Below are positions 37,821-47,874 of a stretch of 64,000 nt of DNA, piece after piece (the stretch's first letter is position 1; each line of letters starts with the position of its first letter). The notes below the pieces were generated by a model that was not told where the DNA came from, ran no database searches, and saw only the letters and a program-made list of their open reading frames with translations. The translations under genes and the position numbers were made by a program. This stretch comes from Bacillus sp. T3. GTDB taxonomy: Bacteria > Bacillota > Bacilli > Bacillales > Cytobacillaceae. The stretch is from assembly GCF_033449965.1 (NCBI RefSeq), contig NZ_CP137761.1:4278001-4342000 (forward strand), in the 5' to 3' direction.

Positions 37821-39312
37821 TTATTTTATTCGAGATATCCTCTTCTTTTAGCCACTTAGACAATTCTTTTATATCACTAGAAAAAATGCGATCCCTCTGA
37901 ATCGAACTTACTTTCTTACGTCCTTCCATATAGTACGCTCTAGTTTTATCTGCCATATGATCAATGCCACGGTAATCAACAGCCTGCATCGCACAAATAA
38001 ATTCTATCGATACAACATTTCTTGTGTTTTGGACAATTTGATAAGCATGTCTGGCAGCAATCGTTCCCATACTAACATGGTCCTCTTGATTGGCCGAGGA
38101 AGGAATAGAATCAACACTCAGCCAGGGTGAGCTAATGTCTTATTTTCTGACACAAGGGCTGCCGCAGTATATTGAAGAATCATTGCTCCCGATTGTAGTC
38201 CTGGCTCCAGGACTTAAAAATGGCGGTAAATCATTTAATTGCGGATTTACTAAACGTTCAATTCTCCGTTCGGAAATACTGGCAAGCTCGGCTACGGCAA
38301 TTTTCATAAAGTCCATCGCCAAGGCAATCGGTTGTCCATGAAAATTCCCTCCAGAAATAACCTGTTGATCAAAAATAAGTGGATTGTCAGATGCCGCATT
38401 CATCTCGATTTCTAATTTTTCTTTGACATAATCTAAAGCCTGCCATGTTGCGCCATGTACCTGAGGAATGCAGCGAAGTGAATAGGCATCCTGAACACGG
38501 TATTCGCCTTGACGGGTAATCAAACGGCTATTATGCAAATAAGTCCTTATCCGCCTAGCCGTCTCGATTTGCTGCTTGTATCCACGCGCGAAATGAACTT
38601 CCTCACGAAAAGCATCCATAATTCCTCTAAGACCTTCGAGTGACATTGCCGCAATTAGCTCACTTTGATATGCTAGCTTTTCTGATTCTAAAAACGTCAA
38701 AATCCCCATTGCCGTCATCGCTTGTGTCCCATTGATTAACGCAAGACCTTCCTTCGCTTCTAATGCTAGCGGACTCAGACCTGCTTGCTTTAATGCGTAG
38801 CTCGTTGGGACTGTACTTCCTTGATAATAGACTTCCCCTTCACCAATCAGTGCCAAGGCTAGATGGGATAAGGGGGCTAAATCCCCACTTGCCCCCAATG
38901 AGCCCTGCTGTGGGATGACGGGATGAATCTTTAGGTTCACCAGGTCTAGTAGCATGTTGATGACAATCGGCCTGACTCCGGAAAAACCCTTTAGTAAGGC
39001 ATTTGCCCTTAAAATCAGCATTAATCGAGACACCTTTTCCAGGAAGGGCTCCCCCACCCCACAGGCATGGGAGCGAATTAAATTGAGTTGTAATTCTTTT
39101 GTTTTTTTTGAATGAATCAGAACATCGCTGAACTTTCCAAAGCCTGTATTAATTCCATACACGATCCTTTTATCTGCCACAATCTTCTCGACAATTTGAT
39201 GGCTTTTTTCTACTTTCATAAGACTTCGTTGGTCCGCAACAACCTTCACATTTCCTTCTAGGGTCGCCGCTAGCTCTTCCAATGTTAAAGTCTGACCCGT
39301 TAATAGGAGCAT
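37810..39312 (-). pseudogene. hutH: Histidine ammonia-lyase, two frameshifts
   Basis: Deaminates histidine to urocanate. About 500 residues when joined. The ATG at 39312 has AGGGAAATAT upstream. The MIO-forming triad is in [21 protein letters not shown], with [12 protein letters not shown] near the N-terminus. After LPPFLSP an extra G (38207-38208) shifts the frame; [19 protein letters not shown] appears in the next frame, which ends at HPG; after a second shift near 38117-38126 the first frame resumes ([19 protein letters not shown]) through to the C-terminus at 37810. No hutU, hutI, hutG or hutP gene is adjacent, so it is either a lone hutH or an aromatic/histidine lyase relative. Confidence 0.85.
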
Positions 39313-39442
39313 CCATATTTCCCTCCATTACCAATATTTAATGGAGAAAGCCTCTATGATAAAAATAGATGAAGTATTCTGTATTTCCTTGTTTACATCA
39401 TATGCAGATTCTCAAGTAAAAGAAGTGTAGTGAGTAACAAAA

Positions 39443-39497
39443 AGAGGGCTGCCCCAACCAATCATAGACATAGATAGATTGTTAAGGCAGACCCCTT
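39443..39497 (-). terminator. Terminator of topB
   Basis: Arms GGGTCTGCC / GGCAGCCC on the minus strand with a 30-base loop and TCTTTTTG following. Confidence 0.55.
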
Positions 39498-39506
39498 TGC
39501 TATACT

Positions 39507-41699
39507 TTATTTATCAAACTTCATTCCTTTTAATAAATCGGCAAACGGATTGTTAAGCGGCTCTGCTTCTTTTTCCTGTTGTTTTAAATATTTTTGAACT
39601 GACCGTTTATCGACTTTTCCACCCGATTCTTTTTGGCGGCGCTGCTGGAACGATGAGAGCTTTTCCCGATATCCACATTTACATGTGAATAGCTGACCTT
39701 CGCCTTCACCACGTAGCTCCATTTTCTTTTTACATTGTGGACAACGGGCATTGGTCACACGGGCTACATTCTTTCGATGGCCGCATTCTCGGTCCTGGCA
39801 AACAAGCATTTTCCCCTTTTTGCCATTCACTTCAAGCATTGGTTTTCCACAATCCGGACATGACTTTGTTGATATATTTTCATGCTTGTAACGCTTCTCG
39901 CTTGCTTTAATAACAGCCACAATCGCTTTAGTATGCTGCTTCATTTCATTGATAAATACGTCTTTCTTTAGCTTCCCTTTTGCAATTTGCTCGAGCTTTT
40001 GCTCCCATAAAGCAGTGGTAGCTGGAGATTTTAACTCCTCTGGTACTAAATCAAGGAGCTGGCGCCCTTTTGATGTAATGTAAATGTCTTTTCCACCGCG
40101 TTTTTCAAGGAGGAATGAGTTAAATAGCTTATCAATAATATCAGCCCGAGTCGCAACTGTCCCCAGTCCACCTGTTGCTTTTAACGTGTTGGCCAGCTCT
40201 TTACTGGTTGTTTGCATATACTTAGTCGGATTTTCCATAGCTGATAAAAGAGTAGCCTCTGTGAAGCGGGCTGGAGGCTTTGTCTGCCCTGATGTTTGTG
40301 CAATCAATTTTGTTTTTAATACGTCCCCTTTTTCTATCCGAGGCAATAGCTGTTCCTTCACATCATCGGCTGTTTCTTCATCATCAAAGCGGTTTTCATA
40401 TACCTCTTTCCAGCCTGCATGAACGACTGTTTTCCCCTTCGCAATAAAATTCTCGGCGCCAATTTTCGCTTGAATTGTTAATTGTTCATATTCATAGGCA
40501 GGAAAGAAAACAGCTAGGAACCGTTTAACAACAAGATCGTAAATTTTTCGCTCTTTATCGTTAAAAGCAGAGAAGTTCACATAACCTTCCGTTGGAATAA
40601 TGGCATGATGATCACTAACTTTGCTGTCATCCACAAACGCTTTTGAAGTTTTTATCGGCTTGTTTAAAACTTTATTTGCCAGGCTACGGTACTCGCCTAC
40701 TCCACAGGCCTTTAGCCGCTCTGCTAATGTTGGCACGATGTCTGACGAAATATAGCGTGAATCGGTCCGTGGGTACGTTAATACTTTATGCTGCTCGTAT
40801 AGCTTTTGCATAATGTTCAAAGTTTCTTTTGCAGAGTAACCAAAGATTTTATTAGCATCACGTTGAAGCTCAGTTAGGTCGTACAGAGCTGGTGCAAAGG
40901 ATTTCTTTGCTTTCCGTTCAATTCCGACTACTGTGGCTTCCTTTTTGCCAAGTGCTTTTACAACCGTATCGATTTTTTCCTTGTTAAAACTGCGACTATT
41001 ACCGTTTGCATCCTGCCATGTAAGCTTTAAGCTATCGGTTTGCGCCTCAATCCCGTAGTACGTTTGCGCTTGAAAGTTCTTAATCTCATCCTCACGTGCA
41101 GCCACCATTGCCACAGTTGGTGTCTGGACACGACCACAGTTCAGCTGGGCATTGAATTTTGTTGTTAAGGCACGCGTTGCATTCAAGCCGATATACCAGT
41201 CAGCCTCAGAACGAGCAACAGCTGATGCATATAAATTTTCATATGCCTTGCCTGGCTTTAGGTTGGCGAAGCCATCTTTTATCGCCTTATCCGTTACAGA
41301 AGAAATCCATAGACGCTTGATTGGCTTTTTAACATTAGCCTTTTCAATGATCCAGCGTGCGACTAATTCTCCTTCTCTCCCTGCATCTGTTGCGATAATA
41401 ACTTCTGTTACATCTGACCGAGTTAATTGTGATTTTACTGAGTTAAACTGCTTTCCTGTTTGTTTCATCACAACAAGCTTCATCCGCTCAGGAAGCATTG
41501 GCAAATCCTCAAGATTCCAAGTTTTATATTTATTATCGTAGATTTCCGGGTCTGCTAGTGTAACTAAATGTCCCAACGCCCAAGTCACGATAAATTTGTC
41601 CCCTTCTAAAAATCCATTTCCTTTTTTTGAGCACTTCAACACATTTGCTATATCCCGTGCAACAGAAGGCTTCTCAGCAATTACAACACTTTTTGCCAT
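39507..41699 (-). CDS. topB: DNA topoisomerase III
   Basis: Type IA topoisomerase of 730 residues that decatenates DNA. The N-terminal Toprim domain has VIAEKPSVARDIANVL and the acidic ATDAGREGELVARW. The catalytic Tyr lies in VLTYPRTDSRYIS. After about residue 610 the chain has zinc-ribbon cysteines (CPDCGKPM, CQDREC, CPQCKKKM, CKCG), more than in E. coli TopB but usual for Bacillus. The ATG at 41699 is preceded by AAAGGAGC. It stands alone on the minus strand. Confidence 0.95.
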   Translation of the reverse strand: MAKSVVIAEKPSVARDIANVLKCSKKGNGFLEGDKFIVTWALGHLVTLADPEIYDNKYKTWNLEDLPMLPERMKLVVMKQTGKQFNSVKSQLTRSDVTEVIIATDAGREGELVARWIIEKANVKKPIKRLWISSVTDKAIKDGFANLKPGKAYENLYASAVARSEADWYIGLNATRALTTKFNAQLNCGRVQTPTVAMVAAREDEIKNFQAQTYYGIEAQTDSLKLTWQDANGNSRSFNKEKIDTVVKALGKKEATVVGIERKAKKSFAPALYDLTELQRDANKIFGYSAKETLNIMQKLYEQHKVLTYPRTDSRYISSDIVPTLAERLKACGVGEYRSLANKVLNKPIKTSKAFVDDSKVSDHHAIIPTEGYVNFSAFNDKERKIYDLVVKRFLAVFFPAYEYEQLTIQAKIGAENFIAKGKTVVHAGWKEVYENRFDDEETADDVKEQLLPRIEKGDVLKTKLIAQTSGQTKPPARFTEATLLSAMENPTKYMQTTSKELANTLKATGGLGTVATRADIIDKLFNSFLLEKRGGKDIYITSKGRQLLDLVPEELKSPATTALWEQKLEQIAKGKLKKDVFINEMKQHTKAIVAVIKASEKRYKHENISTKSCPDCGKPMLEVNGKKGKMLVCQDRECGHRKNVARVTNARCPQCKKKMELRGEGEGQLFTCKCGYREKLSSFQQRRQKESGGKVDKRSVQKYLKQQEKEAEPLNNPFADLLKGMKFDK

Positions 41700-41902
41700 T
41701 TGTTCTAGCTCCTTTTTCCGTTCTTTGTACCGTTTACTATACCATAGTTTGATTGGGGAAATTAGTTATAGACCATTATTTTGAATCCACAAAAAAAGAG
41801 CACTGAAAATTTAGTAAAGCTAATTCTTAGAGCTTTTAGTTTCCTTTTCTTTCGTTAATCGATACAATTAGTAAAGAATATTTTGGAAAAGGAGCGTTAT
41901 AA

Positions 41903-43134
41903 ATGAGTGATTTTCTAACTAACCTTGAAAAGTATGCGGAGCTGGCGGTAAAAGTTGGCGTCAATCTCCAAGCCGGACAAACGCTAGTCATCAACACAAC
42001 GATTGACTCAAAGGATTTGGTTCGATTAGTCGCTGAGAAGGCCTATAAAAATGGTGCTGCAAATGTAATCGTTAATTGGAACGATGATATTGTTTCAAGA
42101 TTGAAGTACGATTTAGCTCCTGACGAGTCTTTTCATGAGTATCCAAGATGGCGAGCAAAGGAATTGGAGGAATTAGCTGAAAACGGCGCTGCTTTTATGT
42201 CGATTGTTTCCTCTAGTCCTGATTTATTAAAAGGAGTCGATTCAGAACGGATTGCCAATTTCCAAAAAGCAACGGGTAAAGCCTTAACAGAATATCGTAA
42301 ATACATTTTAACCGATAAAGTGAGCTGGACAGTTATTGCTGCTGCGTCTGATGCATGGGCGCAATTGGTGTTCCCTGAGGAGCCAGCCGAAACGCGAGTT
42401 CAAAAGCTTTGGGCTGCTATCTTTACCGCAACAAGAGTAGACAGCAATGATCCCGTGGAAGCTTGGAAACAACATGATGCCAATCTACATGAAAAGGTCG
42501 ACTACTTAAATAAAAAGCGCTATAAACAGCTGCATTATAAAGCACCTGGAACTGATTTAACGATTGAACTTAATGAAAAACATCTGTGGGTTGGTGCCGG
42601 AAGTACAAATGTACAGGGGCATGAATTCATGGCAAATATGCCGACGGAGGAAGTTTTCACTGTCCCATTAAAAAATGGTGTTAATGGCGTAGTATCCAGT
42701 ACGAAACCGTTAAGCTACGGCGGAAATATTATCGATGGTTTTACCATAACATTTGAAAATGGACGAATTGTTGATGTTAAAGCAGAACAAGGTGAAGAGA
42801 TCCTTAAGCGCTTAGTTGAAACGGATGAAGGTTCACATTATTTAGGGGAAGTAGCACTCGTTCCTTATCAATCACCAATTTCGCAATCAAATATTTTATT
42901 TTATAACACGTTATTTGATGAAAATGCGTCAAATCATTTAGCAATTGGCAGTGCTTATTCCTTCTGCATTGAAGGGGAAAAACGATGACGCCTGAGCAAT
43001 TGCAGGAAAATGGTTTAAATGAAAGCATTACGCATGTGGACTTCATGATTGGTTCCGCGGAAATGGACATTGACGGTATCACTGCAGACGGAAACATTGA
43101 ACCAGTATTCCGCAATGGTAATTGGGCGTTTTAA
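41903..43134 (+). pseudogene. ampS: Aminopeptidase M29 (AmpS/PepS), one frameshift near the C-terminus
   Basis: Metallo-aminopeptidase of the M29 family. The first frame runs 361 residues from the ATG at 41903 (AAAGGAGCG upstream) through HLWVGAGSTNVQGHEFMANMPTEE-type metal-site segments and SHYLGEVALVPYQSPI to IGSAYSFCIEG. At 42974-42977 a G is missing from a G run; with it restored the chain continues GKTMTPEQLQENGLNESITH and MIGSAEMDIDGI to a stop at 43132. Joined length is 410 residues, the exact family length, and the lost part carries conserved metal ligands. Confidence 0.87.
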
Positions 43135-43296
43135 CTAAAGCCTATCGTTAAAATCTATATAACTCTATCTGAATTTTTCATTTTACTGGGTAAAAAGGTT
43201 AAAACTTTTGCATTGCAACCCCTTTCAAATAGAGTTACATTATAAATAATAAGCTTCTTAATATGCGTCAACGTAGTTTAACCGGAGGGAAATGAA

Positions 43297-43569
43297 TTGA
43301 AGCAAATCTATGTAACTGTTTACGGTCAAGTCCAGGGTGTAGGCTTTCGTTATTTTTCACAAATGAAAGCCATTCAGTACGGCATACGTGGCTGGGTTCG
43401 AAATTGTGAGGATGGCTCTGTCGAAATAGTCGCTCAAGGGTCGGACGATAATTTACATTTGTTTTTAGAAGATGTACGTAGAGGAAATCCTTTTTCAACC
43501 GTAGATGATCTAGCAGTGCAAGAAATTGAAAAAATAGAGAATTATCATTCTTTTAAGATCAAATATTAA
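43297..43569 (+). CDS. acyP: Acylphosphatase
   Basis: 90 residues; hydrolyses acyl phosphates. The TTG start at 43297 has GGAGGGAAA eight bases ahead. Both signatures are intact: VYGQVQGVGFRYF (catalytic Arg and phosphate loop) and GIRGWVRNCEDGSVEIVAQG (catalytic Asn). Normal length. It is monocistronic with a terminator directly after the stop. Confidence 0.93.
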   Translation: MKQIYVTVYGQVQGVGFRYFSQMKAIQYGIRGWVRNCEDGSVEIVAQGSDDNLHLFLEDVRRGNPFSTVDDLAVQEIEKIENYHSFKIKY

Positions 43570-43570
43570 A

Positions 43571-43589
43571 GGCAGCCGCTTTGGCTGCC
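43571..43589 (+). terminator. Terminator of acyP
   Basis: Stem GGCAGCC / GGCTGCC, 5-base loop, TTTTTT. Confidence 0.92.
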
Positions 43590-43629
43590 TTTTTTATGTT
43601 GACTGTTCAGTTTTCGAATGATTATCGTA

Positions 43630-44127
43630 TTAACGATTATCGATTGTTTCTGGGTACAAATCATGATTCATTAAGCGATAGTCTGCCATCTGCTCATACT
43701 TTGTTCCAGGTTTCCCGTAATTAACGTAAGGGTCAATCGAAATACCGCCTCTTGGCGTGAATTTCCCCCATACTTCAATATATTTCGGATCCATTAGTGC
43801 AATTAGATCGTTCATGATAATGTTCATGCAATCCTCATGAAAGTCGCCATGGTTGCGAAAGCTAAACAAATAAAGCTTTAATGACTTACTTTCTACCATT
43901 TTCTCACCAGGTATATAACTTATATAAATAGTGGCAAAATCAGGTTGACCTGTCTTTGGGCAAAGACTTGTAAACTCTGGGCAATTAAATTTTACGAAAT
44001 AATCACGGTTTGGATGCTTATTATCAAACGCCTCCAAAATTTCAGGTGCGTATTCAAATAAATATTTTGTACCTTGATTACCAAGCAAGGTAATATCGGT
44101 TAATTCTTCATCACGTCTTCCAGCCAT
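43630..44127 (-). CDS. queF: NADPH-dependent 7-cyano-7-deazaguanine reductase
   Basis: Reduces preQ0 to preQ1 in queuosine synthesis. 165 residues, short unimodular QueF type. The catalytic Cys is in [20 protein letters not shown] (second Cys), with [20 protein letters not shown] carrying the NADPH-binding QueF motif. The start at 44127 has AAAGGAGG upstream. No queCDE genes are nearby, and no preQ1 riboswitch is visible in the leader. Confidence 0.95.
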   Translation of the reverse strand: MAGRRDEELTDITLLGNQGTKYLFEYAPEILEAFDNKHPNRDYFVKFNCPEFTSLCPKTGQPDFATIYISYIPGEKMVESKSLKLYLFSFRNHGDFHEDCMNIIMNDLIALMDPKYIEVWGKFTPRGGISIDPYVNYGKPGTKYEQMADYRLMNHDLYPETIDNR

Positions 44128-44165
44128 GAAAAAACCTCCTTTATATCAGGGAATTTCCAATCTAT

Positions 44166-44194
44166 ACTTTATGGAAAAATGGGCACTCTGTCAA
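44166..44194 (-). promoter_or_regulatory. queF promoter
   Basis: TTGACA (44189-44194) and TAAAGT (44166-44171) on the minus strand with a 17-base spacer, 39 bases before the start codon. Confidence 0.65.
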
Positions 44195-44288
44195 CGGACA
44201 TTTATGGAAAAGAGGCCAAATGGTACTAATCTAGTATCAAATCAGTTAAACTATAACTAGGCTATCACTTAGAGTTGGAGGGAGAGCA

Positions 44289-44675
44289 ATGTTTCAGGAA
44301 TTTAAAAAATTTGCCTTAAAAGGCAATGTTGTAGATTTAGCTGTTGGGGTCATTATAGGTGGAGCATTCGGGAAAATCGTCACATCACTCGTTAACGATA
44401 TAATCGTTCCATTAATTGGTCTCTTAATGGGTGGCATCGATTTTAGTAAGCTTTCGATTACCGTTGCCAAAGCTGAGGTGAAATACGGAGCCTTCATCCA
44501 AACCGTTGTTGATTTTTTAATCGTTGCATTCGCCATCTTTTTAGTGATTCGCATATTCAATCGCTTTAAAAAGAAAGAAGAAGCAAAACCAGGTGTTACG
44601 ATTGATCAAAAAGAAGAACTGCTTAAAGAAATTCGTGATTTACTAAAGCAAGGTGCACTAGATAAAAATCAGTAA
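44289..44675 (+). CDS. mscL: Large-conductance mechanosensitive channel
   Basis: 128 residues; opens under membrane tension in hypo-osmotic shock. The amphipathic N-terminus [20 protein letters not shown] leads into helix 1 with [19 protein letters not shown], followed by a short loop, helix 2 and a charged C-terminal bundle with [13 protein letters not shown]. The ATG at 44289 has GGAGGGAG upstream. Full length with all landmarks. Confidence 0.96.
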   Translation: MFQEFKKFALKGNVVDLAVGVIIGGAFGKIVTSLVNDIIVPLIGLLMGGIDFSKLSITVAKAEVKYGAFIQTVVDFLIVAFAIFLVIRIFNRFKKKEEAKPGVTIDQKEELLKEIRDLLKQGALDKNQ

Positions 44676-44748
44676 TTTTTTTAAAAAATATGAAACGAAC
44701 TTGTATCATCATCGTATGATTAAGTAAAACAATTAAGAGGTGAACTTC

Positions 44749-45384
44749 ATGTACGCACATTCACAGATTGAGTATTTACCTTCCGTGTTAAGAACCTTCG
44801 CTCTTTCACTAGCGATTTCCGTTCTTGGCATGGCGGCAGGAGTATTTGTTCCACCAGTATTATTTATGCCACTAATGATTCTAGAGCTGGCCATGCTGCT
44901 TGGGGCCTTTTTCCTTCGCAAAAGAAAAGCGATAGGCTACACGTTCCTGTATGTCTTTACATTTATTTCTGGGATTACGACTTACCCGATTATTGCCCAC
45001 TATCTTTCATTAATCGGAGCCAACGCGGTCTTTATGGCATTTGGTACAACCGCTGTTGTTTTTACAGGTTTGGCGATCTATGCATCCACAACAAAGCGTG
45101 ATTTATCATTTTTAGGCGGCATGCTTATGGCTGCATTGCTTGCTCTTATTGCGATTAGTATTTTTAATCTAATTTGGCCATTGAGTTCAACTGGAATGCT
45201 TGCCTTTTCCTTTATCGGAGTCCTAGTTTTTAGCGGCTATGTCCTATTTGATTTTAACCGCATGAAGCATTATGGTGTAAGCGCTGAAGAAGTGCCATTG
45301 ATGGCATTGAATCTTTATTTAGACTTTATTAATTTGTTCATCAATATTTTACGGATTTTTGGTATTTTAGGTAGTGACGATTAA
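44749..45384 (+). CDS. Bax inhibitor-1 (BI-1/TMBIM) family membrane protein
   Basis: 211 residues from the ATG at 44749, eight bases after AAGAGGTG. Seven membrane helices; the last contains FDFNRMKHYGV and is followed by LNLYLDFINLFINILRIFG, the C-terminal signature of BI-1 proteins with the Asp residues that form the pH sensor in B. subtilis YetJ, a pH-dependent calcium leak. The related fold makes calcium leakage a reasonable guess here. A terminator follows 16 bases after the stop. Confidence 0.9.
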   Translation: MYAHSQIEYLPSVLRTFALSLAISVLGMAAGVFVPPVLFMPLMILELAMLLGAFFLRKRKAIGYTFLYVFTFISGITTYPIIAHYLSLIGANAVFMAFGTTAVVFTGLAIYASTTKRDLSFLGGMLMAALLALIAISIFNLIWPLSSTGMLAFSFIGVLVFSGYVLFDFNRMKHYGVSAEEVPLMALNLYLDFINLFINILRIFGILGSDD

Positions 45385-45400
45385 ACCTCATGTAGTAGAA

Positions 45401-45426
45401 AACCACATTCAAAGTTGAATGTGGTT
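45401..45426. terminator. Bidirectional terminator after the BI-1 gene
   Basis: Perfect 12-bp stem AACCACATTCAA / TTGAATGTGGTT with a 2-base loop, then TTTTTT. Confidence 0.92.
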
Positions 45427-45435
45427 TTTTTAGTA

Positions 45436-46775
45436 TTAAATTCTTCTATGGAAAGGATCTTCGAAGGATTCATTCGTTCGGAAGGAAATGCCGATTTTTT
45501 TACAAATCGTTAGAAAATGCATTAACGTTAGCAAAATAATCCCACCGTTCATACCAATAATGATGCCCCCCATATGAAATTGGTAAGACGACCCTAGGAA
45601 ATACATGAGTGAGAACGAGAATAAAGTTGACCAGACTGTATGAATAAACGCATCCCTTATCAATCCGAGCCCGATCAAATACGCTTGCATCGGGATCACA
45701 AAATAGTGAAACAAGAAAAAAGGCCAGAGCATTTGCAAGTACCAAGCCGCGGAATTAGAATGGAAAAATAGTGCTGTGAGCGGTTCTGCAAAGAAATAAA
45801 AGATGGAAACGGCGATGCTCCCATAAATGAGCGTTGCCAACATCACATTTTTTAAAATCTTTCTTAGTTTCGCGAAATCATGGTCTCCATAAGCCTTGGA
45901 TACAGTTGGAATCAAGACGATTAGAAGGGAGTGGGCGATAAAGGCCGGAAAAAGCCGATTGACATGGCGACACCTGCTACTAATCCATATTGATCGGTAG
46001 CTGCTGCTGCGGTTAAGCCTGATTGGACTAATGCGTACTTAATAAGAAACGGCTCAATCGCATTTGTTAGGGCGTTGAAGAGTCTTAATGATGTTGTTGG
46101 AACAGATACAGACAGCAAGCTTTTCCGAACCTCTTGTCCTGTTATTTTTTGGTGGGACTGTTGCTTGAGCTGTTTAAACTGAATAAAAAACATATGAATC
46201 AGATACAGAAAAACAACTAATTCACTTCCAACGAATGCACAGAGCGCAATGAGTAAGGCGGTCTGCATCTCAAAATCAAAAAAGAGAAAAAACGAGATGA
46301 GTAAACCTAATTGAACCATTTTTCGCAAAAAGTTAGCGACCGCTATTTTCCCCATTTGATGCATGCCCATGAAAAATCCTCTGGCAATCGATGAAAATGA
46401 GACAATCGGAATTAACAAGACAACAAGCCAGCGAATCCTAGGATCATAGGCATCAAACACCGGAACAAATGGGAGAATAAACATGGCCGCAATAAATAGT
46501 ACACACGTCAGGATAATCGCTAGTCTAAGCGCATGCGAAAGCATACTGCGGTGAAATTTAGGATCTTTCTCCGCGATAAATTTCGAAATCGACGTAGGCA
46601 TCTCGAAGTTCGACAGAAGAAAGATGAGAAACACAGTCGGAAGGATGGTCATATAAAGCCCCATCCCCCTTTCTCCTAATTCTCGTGCCAGCGTCATGTT
46701 CACCAGAAATTCCACGCATTCACTTACAAACGCTGCGAGTATTAGCATCAAGGTACCACGAAAAATCATATTCAT
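45436..46775 (-). pseudogene. SpoVB/YkvU-type MOP-superfamily flippase, one frameshift
   Basis: Polytopic membrane protein of the polysaccharide/lipid-linked-oligosaccharide exporter family. I start it at the ATG at 46775 (MNMIFRGTLMLILAAF) with GGAG 12 bases upstream. The first frame gives about ten helices with LARELGERGMGLYMTILPTV. After AMSIGFF one base is missing (45946-45948), and the next frame continues PAFIAHSLLIVLIPTVSKAY to the C-terminus at 45436. Joined length is about 446 residues, like B. subtilis YkvU. These proteins serve cell-wall or spore-cortex precursor export; the exact substrate is not known. Confidence 0.82.
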
Positions 46776-46907
46776 GTTTTTGTTATTCTCCTTACTGTTT
46801 GTCTTTCCTTTTACTAAACTTATGTGACAAGCAGTGAGAATATTTACATTTATTAAGAAAAGACGGGCTCCTTGTTGTGGGGGGCGTAGATTGTTATCTT
46901 CCACGAG

Positions 46908-47115
46908 CGTTTTTCAGGGCGAAGGCACGATAGCTCGATTATCGTTACCTTCTACGGGCCTTTTTCCGGGCGATGGGCACGATAGCACGCTTATCGTTAC
47001 CTTCCATGGGCTTTTTTCCGAGCGATGGGCACGATAGCTCGCTTATCGTTACCTTTCATAGGCTTTTTTCCGAGCGAAGGGCACGATAGCTCGCTTATCG
47101 TTACGTTCCGGGGTC
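46908..47115. repeat. Four tandem 52-bp repeats, each with an internal hairpin
   Basis: Four copies, at about 46908, 46960, 47011 and 47063, with partial copies before and after. Each has a T-run, then GGGCGATGGGCACGATAG or variant, GCTCGC, TTATCGTTAC and CTTCCATGGG. The inner ACGATA-GCTCGCT-TATCGT is an exact 6-bp inverted repeat with a 7-base loop in the most conserved copies. The DNA is more GC-rich than its surroundings. It lies in the 465-base gap between the flippase start and liaR. Confidence 0.85.
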
Positions 47116-47240
47116 ACTTTTCAGGTTAATGGGCTCGATAGACTCCAGCTTCACCACCACACAAAGCCAAAAAAACACTACAAAAAAGAAGCCTCTAGAT
47201 ACATGCCATCAAGACAACATCCTAAGACTTCCCCCATTTA

Positions 47241-47874
47241 TTATTGAACTAACGAATGTTTAAACGCATAAATCACCGCTTGTGTTCCGGTCCTGAACTC
47301 CGAGCTTGCTTAGGATATTGCTAACGTGGGTTTTAACGGTCTTTAGAGCAATAAATAGCTCATCCGCGATTTCCTGATTCGTTTTTCCCTCGGTCATCAA
47401 CAGTAATATTTCCATCTCACGACTCGTCAGTTCTTCATGGGGTAACAGCGTTTGCTTCTGGCGCATTTTTAGCATCATTTTTCCTGTTACTTCAGGCTCT
47501 AGTACTGACTGCCCATGATATGTATTGCGAACCGCATCGGCAATTTCACTCGCTTTAGAGGTTTTCAGCATATAACTCGTTGCACCAGCTTCAAGTGCTG
47601 GGTACACTTTTTCATCATCTAAGAAGCTCGTTACGATAATGATTTTCGCTTCCGGCCAAGCTTCAATAATCTGTTTCGTGGCCTCAATCCCATCCATTTC
47701 CTTCATGACCAAATCCATTAAGATAATATCTGGGCGCAAAGACAGAGCGAGCTCGACACCCGTTTTGCCATTGTCTGCTTCTCCAATCACCTCAATATCA
47801 GGTTGGGCAGAAAGATAAGAGCAAACACCAATTCTGACCATTTCATGATCATCAACAAACACTACTTTAATCAT
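47241..47874 (-). pseudogene. liaR: LiaR-type response regulator, frameshift in the last 20 codons
   Basis: NarL/FixJ-type response regulator of the lia envelope-stress system. Receiver domain with [14 protein letters not shown], phospho-Asp in DIILMDLVM, and TSFLDDE; LuxR-type helix-turn-helix with [20 protein letters not shown] and [20 protein letters not shown]. After QDR one extra A (47285-47286) shifts the frame; the proper end [14 protein letters not shown] reads in the next frame to a stop at 47241, giving about 210 residues. The start overlaps the liaS stop by eight bases, so the two are translationally coupled. Confidence 0.9.

Noticed and set aside
42804..43115. Minus-strand frame of 103 codons opposite the end of ampS
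   Set aside because: It overlaps the conserved AmpS C-terminus, which continues there once the frameshift is corrected.
44128..44288. preQ1 riboswitch before queF
   Set aside because: Only a sigma-A promoter and a short leader are seen; the preQ1 aptamer core with its A-rich tail is absent.
46834..47037. Plus-strand 67-codon frame in the 52-bp array
   Set aside because: It covers the tandem DNA repeat only, has no ribosome site, and ends inside the array.
46908..47115. CRISPR array
   Set aside because: Repeats are contiguous with no unique spacers and no cas genes lie in the window.
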